Of a stretch of DNA of 5,233 bases, positions 1-5,233 are shown one piece after another. Position 1 is the first letter of the stretch, and the number at the start of each line of letters is the position of its first letter. The notes below the pieces were generated by a model. That model searched no databases, had not been told where the DNA came from, and saw only the letters and a program-made list of their open reading frames with translations. The translations under genes were made by a program, and so were the position numbers. The stretch spans positions 1 through 5,233 of the forward strand of contig DFBR01000021.1 of assembly GCA_002367375.1 (NCBI GenBank), read 5' to 3'. Source of the stretch: Erythrobacter sp. UBA3075 (GTDB taxonomy: Bacteria; Pseudomonadota; Alphaproteobacteria; Sphingomonadales; Sphingomonadaceae).

Positions 1-1175
1 CGCTGATGGCGCTGGAAAATCCGCGCATCGACGCGACACTGATCGAAGGCGGCACTTTTCAGGATGAAATTGACGAGCGCGGCGTGATGGCTGTGCCCGC
101 GACCTTCCTCAATGGTGAGAGCTTCTTCAACGGCAAGATGACGTTGGAAGAAGTTCTGGCCAAGGTGGACGACGGCGCCGACGCGAAGGCCGCTGACAAG
201 CTGGATGCGAAAGAGCCGTTTGAAGTGCTGGTTGTCGGCGGTGGTCCGGGCGGTGTGGCCTCGGCCATCTACACTGCGCGTAAGGGCATTCGCACCGGGA
301 TCGCCGCAGAACGCTTTGGTGGGCAATTGAACGATACGCTCGGCATCGAAAATCTGCCCGGCACCGAGTACACCGAGGGCCCTAAGTTGACAGCCGGTCT
401 TGAACGGCAGGTTGCCGCGCAGGATGCGATCGATCTGATGAACCTTGCGACCGCCAAGAAGCTGGTCCCGGCGGATCGCCCCGGCGGAATGCACAGAGTG
501 GAGCTGGAGAACGGCGCGGTGTTGAAGGCCCGCTCACTGATCCTCTCCACTGGCGCGCGCTGGCGCTCGCTTGGGGTGCCGGGTGAAGACGAATATCGCA
601 ACAAGGGCGTTGCCTATTGCCCGCATTGTGACGGCCCGCTGTTCAAGGGCAAGCGCGTCGCTGTGATCGGCGGCGGCAATTCGGGTGTCGAGGCAGCCAT
701 CGATCTTGCTGGCATCGTGGGCCATGTGACCGTGGTGGAATTCGATACGCAGTTGCGCGCTGACAAGGTCCTGGTCGAAAAGCTGGAGAGCCTCTCCAAT
801 GTCGCCATTCTGGTGAACGCGCAGACCACAAAGATCACAGGCAATGGTGAGCGCGTGGACGGCCTGACTTACAAGGACCGCGCCAGCGAGGAAGAACACA
901 ATCTCGAACTTCAGGGCGTCTTCGTGCAGATCGGGCTTGTCCCCAATACCGAATGGCTGACAGACAGCGGGCTTAAGCTTTCGCAGCACGGCGAGATCGA
1001 AATCGACGCGCGTTGCGGGACGAATCTGCCCGGCATTTTTGCCGCAGGCGATTGCACCACCGTCCCTTACAAGCAGATCGTCGTGGCAATGGGAGCAGGC
1101 TCCAAAGCTGCGCTATCTGCCTTCGACTATCTGATCCGCAATGAAGCGACAGAGGATGTGGCGCACGCAGCCTAG
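1..1175 (+). CDS. ahpF: Alkyl hydroperoxide reductase subunit F (peroxiredoxin reductase), 5'-truncated by window edge
   Basis: Flavoprotein disulfide reductase that passes electrons from NADH through FAD and redox-active cysteine pairs to the peroxiredoxin AhpC, in the cytoplasm. The reading frame is open to the left edge (first full codon at 3). By recalled comparison with E. coli AhpF (about 521 aa), roughly 130 N-terminal residues, including the N-terminal thioredoxin-like CxxC, lie outside. Counting from the Met at 6, which is internal and not the start, visible landmarks are: the end of the thioredoxin-fold domain (VPATFLNG near 30-37), the FAD dinucleotide fold GGGPGG (78-83), STGA (181-184), the catalytic CPHC pair (205-208), the NADH-binding GGGNSG (222-227) and the C-terminal FAD motif FAAGDC (345-350). 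The [23 protein letters not shown] stretch separates AhpF from plain thioredoxin reductase. The gene ends with TAG and is followed by its own terminator. ahpC is expected just upstream but is not visible. The identification is very secure. Confidence 0.97.
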   Translation, partial: LMALENPRIDATLIEGGTFQDEIDERGVMAVPATFLNGESFFNGKMTLEEVLAKVDDGADAKAADKLDAKEPFEVLVVGGGPGGVASAIYTARKGIRTGIAAERFGGQLNDTLGIENLPGTEYTEGPKLTAGLERQVAAQDAIDLMNLATAKKLVPADRPGGMHRVELENGAVLKARSLILSTGARWRSLGVPGEDEYRNKGVAYCPHCDGPLFKGKRVAVIGGGNSGVEAAIDLAGIVGHVTVVEFDTQLRADKVLVEKLESLSNVAILVNAQTTKITGNGERVDGLTYKDRASEEEHNLELQGVFVQIGLVPNTEWLTDSGLKLSQHGEIEIDARCGTNLPGIFAAGDCTTVPYKQIVVAMGAGSKAALSAFDYLIRNEATEDVAHAA

Positions 1176-1203
1176 CCCCCCTTCCGCAATCATCATCTAG
1201 AAT

Positions 1204-1236
1204 GCCCGCTTTCGGCCCTGCCGGTGGCGGGCTTTT
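1204..1236 (+). terminator. Rho-independent terminator after ahpF
   Basis: An outer 6-bp stem GCCCGC/GCGGGC (1204-1209 with 1227-1232) encloses an inner 4-bp stem CGGC/GCCG (1213-1216 with 1220-1223) with a CCT loop. A TTTT run follows at 1233-1236. It starts 28 nt after the ahpF stop codon. It should separate the ahp transcript from katG, which would then need its own promoter. Confidence 0.85.
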
Positions 1237-1269
1237 CGTATCTGGTCGCGCGTCTGCCTCACCTCACCC

Positions 1270-1319
1270 ATTGAGTGGCAAATTCGATCATTGACTGCCA
1301 ACTAATCGATTGGACGAAT
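1270..1319 (+). promoter_or_regulatory. Candidate katG promoter/operator with imperfect tandem repeat
   Basis: Two similar units lie head to tail: 1270-1288 and 1290-1310. Both begin ATTGA, contain a TTG-N5-CAA dyad (1271-1281 and 1291-1301, exactly 20 bp apart) and end in TCGAT. They agree at 16 of 19 aligned positions, with 2 extra bases in the second. The second unit contains TTGACT (1291-1296), a good -35 match; a weak -10 candidate ACGAAT follows 17 bp later (1314-1319). A roughly 40-bp repeated site overlapping a -35 box is what a tetrameric LysR-type activator such as OxyR would occupy, but the classical E. coli OxyR half-site spacing is not matched convincingly. The repeat is directly visible; its role as promoter and operator is inferred. 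Confidence 0.4.
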
Positions 1320-1391
1320 GAATGCGTGAAGCGCACTCTCTCACCATTGGCGACTCGTTCGCCGCAATAATCGATAGAGAGAGGAAGAGAG

Positions 1392-3578
1392 ATGGACGCG
1401 AAAACAGGATCGATGTCAGGCGGCTGCCCCTTTGGAGGCGATGGCGGAGCGCGTGACTTGCTCGGCCGCACCAACCGTGATTGGTGGCCCGATGCCCTGC
1501 AGCTCGACATTCTCACGCAGGGCGGCAAATCGCCCGACCCACTGGATGAGGGTTTCGACTACGCCGAAGCCTTCAACACGGTCGATTACAACGCGCTCAA
1601 GGCGGACCTCACCGCGCTGATGACCGACGATCAGAAATGGTGGCCTGCCGATTACGGCCATTACGGCCCGTTCTTCATCCGCATGGCGTGGCACGCCGCT
1701 GGCACCTATCGCACCGGTGACGGGCGCGGCGGTGCAGGCAGCGGGCAGCAGCGTTTCGCCCCGCTCAACAGCTGGCCGGACAATGGCAATCTCGACAAAG
1801 CACGCCGCCTGCTGTGGCCGATCAAGCAGAAATACGGCAAGAATATCAGCTGGGCTGACCTGTTCATCCTGACCGGCAATGTCGCCATTGAAAGCATGGG
1901 CGGCCCGGTCTTCGGCTTTGGCGGCGGCCGTGCCGATGTGTTCGAACCAGAAACCGTCTATTGGGGCAGCGAAGACCAATGGGTCGATGAAGGCGTTGAA
2001 ACGCGCATCATCCCCGATGAAGGCAAGGCGCTGGAAAACCCGCTTGCGGCAATCCAGATGGGCCTCATCTACGTCAATCCGGAAGGTCCGGGCGGCAATC
2101 CCGATCCGCTCCTGTCCGCGCGGGACATGCGCGAAACCTTCGCCCGCATGGCCATGAATGACGAGGAAACCGTTGCCCTCACCGCAGGCGGCCATGCCTT
2201 TGGTAAGGCCCATGGCGCCAAGCCTGCTGACACATTTGGCGGCGCTCCGGAAAGTGAAGCGCTGGCCCTGCAGGGCTTTGGCTGGCTGAATGACGAGGAA
2301 GAGATTGCCGCTGGCAATATCACTACCTCGGGCATTGAAGGCGCATGGTCGAATAACCCAACCTCGTGGAGCCATGACTATTTCCGCCTATTGTTCAAAT
2401 ATGATTTTGAACTGGTGCACAGCCCGGCAGGTGCCCAGCAGTGGCAGCCCGTCAACCAGTCTGAAGAAGACATGGCCCCCGATGCGCGTGATCCTTCCAA
2501 GAAGGTTCCGACCATGATGACCACGGCTGATATGGCGCTGAAGATGGACCCGGAATATCGCAAGATTTCCGAGCGCTTCCTCGCCAATCCCGAACAGTTG
2601 GACGATGCCTTCGCCCGTGCATGGTTCAAGCTGTGCCACCGCGATATGGGACCCAAAGTGCGCTACCAGGGCCCGGAAGTTCCCGCCGAAGACCTGATCT
2701 GGCAGGACCCTGTTCCGGCTGGCTCTACCCCCTCGGACGGCGATGTGTCAGCGTTCAAGTCCGCCGTTCTGGGCAGCGGCCTTACGGTCAGCCAACTGGT
2801 AAAGGCGGCATGGGCCTCGGCCTCGACCTATCGCAATTCGGACCATCGCGGCGGTGCCAATGGTGCGCGCGTGCGGCTTGCTCCGCAAAAGGACTGGGCG
2901 GCCAATGATCCTGACGAGCTGGCAAGCGTGCTGGCCAAGCTGGACGAACTGCGCGGCAACGTCTCGATGGCCGATGCCATCGTGCTCGCCGGTGCAGCGG
3001 CGATCGAGAAGGCAGCCAGCGATGGCGGCCATGCGGTCAGCATCAATGTGACCACAGGCCGCGGCGATGCAGGTGATGAGCATACCGATGCCGAAAGCTT
3101 CGAACCGCTCGAACCGTTCGCCGATGGCTTCCGCAACTATCTGCGCACCAAGGCGAGCGTAAAGACCGAGGACATGCTGGTCGACAAAGCCCATCTGCTG
3201 GGTCTGTCCATCCCGGAAATGACCGCATTGGTCGGCGGGATGCGTGTGCTCGGCGCGAATACGGGAAACACCGCGCACGGCGTCTTCACCGACCGCAAAG
3301 GCACGCTGTCGAACGATTTCTTCGTGAATCTGCTCGACATGGGCACGAAGTGGACGGCCGTCGATGACAGCGGTGATGAGGAGTTTGTCGGCACTGACCG
3401 GGCGAGCGGGGCGGAGAAATATCGCGCCACCCGTACCGACCTGGTGTTCGGCTCCAATTCGCAGCTGCGCGCCATCGCCGAAGTCTTTGCCGAAAATGGT
3501 GGGGAAGAAAAATTCCTTACCACTTTCGTTCGCGCGTGGACGAAGGTAATGGACGCCGATCGATTCGACGTGAGCTAG
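1392..3578 (+). CDS. katG: Catalase-peroxidase (bifunctional, heme-dependent)
   Basis: Cytoplasmic heme enzyme of the class I peroxidase superfamily. It disproportionates hydrogen peroxide and also oxidises organic donors. The 728-aa length is normal for the family and the protein has no signal peptide. The N-terminal half is the catalytic peroxidase domain: distal triad Arg97-Trp100-His101 in [11 protein letters not shown]; the Met-Tyr-Trp adduct needed for catalase activity (Trp100, Tyr227 in [12 protein letters not shown], Met253 in RMAMND); proximal heme ligand His268 in [11 protein letters not shown]; proximal Trp319 and Asp380; and the mobile arginine Arg417 in HRDMGP. Ser313 matches the M. 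tuberculosis Ser315 position linked to isoniazid resistance. The C-terminal half is the degenerate duplicated domain (from about 440), which still shows the [20 protein letters not shown] echo. The ATG at 1392 is supported by AGGA at 1382-1385, 6 nt upstream, and by the typical GGCPFGG N-terminus. The gene is monocistronic in appearance, bounded by terminators on both sides. Confidence 0.98.
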   Translation: MDAKTGSMSGGCPFGGDGGARDLLGRTNRDWWPDALQLDILTQGGKSPDPLDEGFDYAEAFNTVDYNALKADLTALMTDDQKWWPADYGHYGPFFIRMAWHAAGTYRTGDGRGGAGSGQQRFAPLNSWPDNGNLDKARRLLWPIKQKYGKNISWADLFILTGNVAIESMGGPVFGFGGGRADVFEPETVYWGSEDQWVDEGVETRIIPDEGKALENPLAAIQMGLIYVNPEGPGGNPDPLLSARDMRETFARMAMNDEETVALTAGGHAFGKAHGAKPADTFGGAPESEALALQGFGWLNDEEEIAAGNITTSGIEGAWSNNPTSWSHDYFRLLFKYDFELVHSPAGAQQWQPVNQSEEDMAPDARDPSKKVPTMMTTADMALKMDPEYRKISERFLANPEQLDDAFARAWFKLCHRDMGPKVRYQGPEVPAEDLIWQDPVPAGSTPSDGDVSAFKSAVLGSGLTVSQLVKAAWASASTYRNSDHRGGANGARVRLAPQKDWAANDPDELASVLAKLDELRGNVSMADAIVLAGAAAIEKAASDGGHAVSINVTTGRGDAGDEHTDAESFEPLEPFADGFRNYLRTKASVKTEDMLVDKAHLLGLSIPEMTALVGGMRVLGANTGNTAHGVFTDRKGTLSNDFFVNLLDMGTKWTAVDDSGDEEFVGTDRASGAEKYRATRTDLVFGSNSQLRAIAEVFAENGGEEKFLTTFVRAWTKVMDADRFDVS

Positions 3579-3621
3579 TCAAAGCATCACGGCCGAAACG
3601 CAAGGCTTTAACAGCCACAAC

Positions 3622-3652
3622 CCCGGAGAGCTTGCCCCCCAAGCAATTCGGG
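3622..3652 (+). other. Hairpin in the katG 3' untranslated region
   Basis: A two-part stem lies 43 nt after the katG stop. CCCGGA (3622-3627) pairs with TTCGGG (3647-3652, one G-U pair). After a 2x2 internal loop, GCTTG (3630-3634) pairs with CAAGC (3640-3644) around a five-C loop. No U-tract follows, so it is not itself a terminator. It lies just upstream of the terminator hairpin and would give the transcript a doubly structured 3' end. Function is unknown; mRNA stabilisation or a 3'-UTR-derived small RNA are possibilities only. Confidence 0.4.
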
Positions 3653-3659
3653 TCGCTGG

Positions 3660-3695
3660 AAGACCCCCGTGCAGTTCGCTGCCGGGGGTCTTTTT
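3660..3695 (+). terminator. Strong Rho-independent terminator after katG
   Basis: The 5' arm, starting AAGACCCCCG at 3660, pairs with the arm ending CGGGGGTCTT at 3692. This gives about 14 bp with a single bulged T (3670) and a TTCG tetraloop (3675-3678). It runs into TTTTT (3691-3695) then CTTTG. Read on the minus strand, the same hairpin is followed only by TCTTCC, so it may terminate the convergent LytTR gene weakly at best. Confidence 0.93.
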
Positions 3696-3744
3696 CTTTG
3701 AACAATGTGTATCGTTTGCCAGACCGCGCTTTACGCTCTTGCAG

Positions 3745-4542
3745 TTAAAGCCAGCCCGCTTCTTTCAATGGAGTGACATTGGCGCGGCTGACGGGGGCTT
3801 CGATCCCGTTATCCAGCACCAGCCGGACATTGCGCCCTTCGCGCTTCACATCCGCAACAGCACCGCGCGCGACCCACCAGCTGCGATGGACCTGCTCGCC
3901 TTCGATCCCATCCAGCTCCGCCACCGCGTCGCGCATTCGCAATAGCACCAGCTCGCTGCCAAGCGCGGTGTGCGCGCGGACATAGTGATCCTCCATCTCC
4001 AGCGCGATCAGCTCGCTGCCCAGCTCAGGTGGCAGGCGGTCGAGGAAGCGTGATGCGGTCGCCGCAGGCGCGGGCTCTACCTGCTGTGCCGGAGCCTCAA
4101 CACTCTGGGCTACTTCCTCTCGCCTTGCTGGCATAATCGCGAAGAGCAGCGTGATGATGCCGCCGACCATGGCCACGTACAGGTAGTGCGTCACCGCCCC
4201 GGAAAGGTCTGGCACAATCAGATTGCCCGGCAGGCGCGGCAGGACAAAGACGGCGACCGCCATGGGAACAGAAGCAATCAGACAGCCCGCGATTTGTAAT
4301 CCCCATGCGGGCAAATCCAGCGCCGGTGCGAGCTTCCTCGCCAGCCCATCTATCGGCGAATACACCGCATACCCGATATAGGCGAAGCCGAGCCACACAA
4401 CGAGCCGGAGGCCGATAGGATCGTTGAAACTGCCAAACGGTCCGATGAGCGCAAGCACCACGCCAATACCGGTCATGATCGCCAAATCGATAAGGATCCG
4501 GCGCAGCTTCGCATTTCGCGCTGTGGGTGCAGGAGTGCTCAT
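3745..4542 (-). CDS. Membrane-anchored LytTR-family DNA-binding transcriptional regulator
   Basis: A 265-aa protein predicted to sit in the inner membrane with a cytoplasmic DNA-binding domain. Residues about 17-34, 43-61, 80-100 and 117-137 are four hydrophobic segments. A Pro/Ala/Gln/Glu-rich linker follows (about 138-165). Residues about 166-262 look like a LytTR domain, with the ALEMEDHYVRAHT strand, the LRMRDAVAEL helix and the VHRSWWV segment typical of the family. There is no response-regulator receiver domain and no histidine kinase nearby, so the membrane part itself may be the sensor or may bind a partner membrane protein. The gene converges on katG and diverges from the DUF2306 gene, which is a plausible target. 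Start choice is uncertain: ATG at 4542 gives a short polar N-terminus before the first helix. In-frame ATG at 4566 (273 aa) and TTG at 4587 (280 aa) are alternatives, and none has a good ribosome-binding site. The domain call is firm; the regulated genes are unknown. Confidence 0.88.
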   Translation of the reverse strand: MSTPAPTARNAKLRRILIDLAIMTGIGVVLALIGPFGSFNDPIGLRLVVWLGFAYIGYAVYSPIDGLARKLAPALDLPAWGLQIAGCLIASVPMAVAVFVLPRLPGNLIVPDLSGAVTHYLYVAMVGGIITLLFAIMPARREEVAQSVEAPAQQVEPAPAATASRFLDRLPPELGSELIALEMEDHYVRAHTALGSELVLLRMRDAVAELDGIEGEQVHRSWWVARGAVADVKREGRNVRLVLDNGIEAPVSRANVTPLKEAGWL

Positions 4543-4699
4543 TGTGCCAGCGAAACTAGCGCCCATTGGCGGTTCGTAAAGTGGCAATCGCCCGTAAATG
4601 CGCGGATTTCACGAAGGATCGCGACCATTCCCGCACAGCGCGTTGCCTGCGAATGGGCACGCGGCACAAGGGTCTCACGAACCGAATGGGAGACCTTTG
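4543..4699. promoter_or_regulatory. Divergent intergenic region between the LytTR regulator and the DUF2306 gene
   Basis: This 157-bp spacer must hold the promoters of both genes, although I see no convincing -10/-35 pair on either strand. It carries short repeats that could be operators: CGTAAA at 4575-4580 and 4593-4598 (18 bp apart, same orientation); CGAATGGG at 4650-4657 and 4683-4690 (33 bp apart, about three helical turns); and CCATTC at 4625-4630, the inverse of the GAATGG core. LytTR proteins typically bind pairs of short direct repeats about two helical turns apart, so these are candidates, but none matches the usual consensus closely. Confidence 0.4.
4668..4698 (+). promoter_or_regulatory. 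Inverted repeat enclosing the ribosome-binding site of the DUF2306 gene
   Basis: AAGGGTCTC (4668-4676) is complementary to GAGACCTTT (4690-4698) over 9 positions, one being a G-U pair in RNA, with a 13-nt loop. The Shine-Dalgarno-like GGGAGA (4688-4693) falls mostly in the 3' arm, and the hairpin ends one base before the ATG at 4700. If transcribed, the fold would hide the ribosome-binding site. Alternatively the repeat is a DNA operator. The complementarity is directly visible; regulation is inferred. Confidence 0.4.
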
Positions 4700-5233
4700 A
4701 TGACCAGTGCCACTGCCAATCCGCTGACCTTTCTCAACCCCTACCACCGTCCGGCAGGTGCATTGGACCTTGGCCCGCTGACGCGTGGGCTGGTGATCGT
4801 AGCGGGGAGCTTAATGACCGCCATCTGCCTCTTCGCGATTGGCCGGGGCATATTGGGCTATGCTGGTGAACTGCCCCATTTGCAGAATGCGGCGGTGGTG
4901 TTCCATGTCGTGACGGTCATTCCCTGCGTCCCGCTAGGGCTGTATCTGCTGCTCGCACCCAAAGGCACGCCGATGCACAAGCAGCTCGGCAAATTGTGGG
5001 TTGCACTGATGGTGGTGACCGCGCTCGCCACGCTGTTCATCCATGACGGAATGCGGATGAGCTGGATCCATATCTTCGTGCCGATCACGCTGCGCGCCGC
5101 CTATCTGATCGTCGCCAAGGCGCGGCGCGGCGATATTGCCGGACACCGCAAGGAGATAGTGAGCCTGTTCCTTGGCGCTCTGATGATCCCCGGCATAGCT
5201 GCCTTTGTCATTCCAGGCCGCCTGATGAATGTG
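4700..5233 (+). CDS. DUF2306-family integral membrane protein, 3'-truncated by window edge
   Basis: The frame opens at ATG 4700 and stays open for 178 codons to the right edge, so the C-terminus is missing. The start is supported by GGGAGA at 4688-4693, 6 nt upstream. The protein has at least five hydrophobic segments, at about residues 29-50, 63-86, 97-115, 120-139 and 154-172, consistent with an inner-membrane protein. The segment RRGDIAGHRKEIVSLFLGALMIPG, followed by IPGRLM (about 142-175), matches the RRGDIAxHRxxMxGLYxGxLxIAG...PGRL pattern I recall for DUF2306. Histidines sit in or beside the membrane segments (His69, His93, His115, His124, His149), which could suggest metal or heme binding, but this is speculative. 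Biochemical function is unknown. The divergent position next to a membrane LytTR regulator suggests it is controlled by, or physically paired with, that regulator. Confidence 0.85.
   Translation, partial: MTSATANPLTFLNPYHRPAGALDLGPLTRGLVIVAGSLMTAICLFAIGRGILGYAGELPHLQNAAVVFHVVTVIPCVPLGLYLLLAPKGTPMHKQLGKLWVALMVVTALATLFIHDGMRMSWIHIFVPITLRAAYLIVAKARRGDIAGHRKEIVSLFLGALMIPGIAAFVIPGRLMNV

Noticed and set aside
534..989. Minus-strand open frame of 151 codons antisense to ahpF
   Set aside because: It is a shadow of the conserved ahpF frame, with no family resemblance and no ribosome-binding site that I could recognise.
1270..1310. Classical OxyR site (ATAG-N7-CTAT-N7-ATAG-N7-CTAT)
   Set aside because: Only two of the four half-sites could be aligned loosely, so I report the repeat without naming it an OxyR box.
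1259..1528. Minus-strand open frame spanning the katG upstream region
   Set aside because: It overlaps the katG start region and the candidate promoter, and its product has no recognisable features.
1416..2375. Long minus-strand open frame (319 codons) antisense to katG
   Set aside because: It lies entirely opposite the certain katG coding sequence, has no recognisable domain or start signal, and such open antisense frames are common in GC-rich genes.
2748..3278. Minus-strand open frame of 176 codons antisense to katG
   Set aside because: It overlaps the katG C-terminal domain completely. Its Cys/His/Arg-rich, unrecognisable product is typical of a shadow frame.
3739..3985. Plus-strand open frames opposite the LytTR gene
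   Set aside because: They overlap the LytTR domain coding region on the other strand, and the LytTR product is clearly the real one.
4543..4587. N-terminal extension of the LytTR regulator from TTG 4587 or ATG 4566
   Set aside because: No good ribosome-binding site precedes either codon, and the added residues contribute no recognisable feature. ATG 4542 is preferred, though not firmly.
4858..5146. Minus-strand open frames opposite the DUF2306 gene
   Set aside because: The plus-strand frame encodes a coherent membrane protein with the DUF2306 pattern; the minus-strand frames are its shadows.

Overview
The window reads as a piece of an alphaproteobacterial chromosome. Its high GC content, codon use and protein sequences most resemble Sphingomonadales, perhaps Erythrobacteraceae; this placement is inferred from general resemblance, not from a search. 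It holds four protein-coding genes: two for peroxide defence on the left, and two for membrane/regulatory proteins of largely unknown role on the right. I see no rRNA, tRNA, CRISPR array, transposase or other mobile-element signature.

Left part (1-3744): the 3' three-quarters of ahpF (NADH-dependent peroxiredoxin reductase) runs into the window from the left and ends at 1175, followed by a clear intrinsic terminator (1204-1236). A 216-bp gap leads to katG (1392-3578), a complete catalase-peroxidase with every expected active-site residue. The gap contains an imperfect tandem repeat (1270-1310) overlapping a possible -35 box, which is the best candidate for a redox-responsive operator. No oxyR gene is visible in the window. 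The katG 3' region carries two consecutive hairpins, the second being a very strong intrinsic terminator (3660-3695).

Right part (3745-5233): a minus-strand gene encodes a membrane-anchored LytTR DNA-binding regulator (four predicted membrane helices, then a C-terminal LytTR domain). It converges on katG. Divergent from it, on the plus strand, is a DUF2306-type multi-helix membrane protein cut by the right edge. The 157-bp divergent spacer has several short repeats, plus an inverted repeat whose 3' arm contains the ribosome-binding site of the DUF2306 gene.

Functionally, AhpF (with AhpC, presumably encoded just outside the left edge) removes low concentrations of hydrogen peroxide and organic peroxides, while KatG handles higher hydrogen peroxide loads. 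The divergent LytTR/DUF2306 pair looks like a local regulator-target module. Its signal and output are unknown, and it is the least described part of the window.
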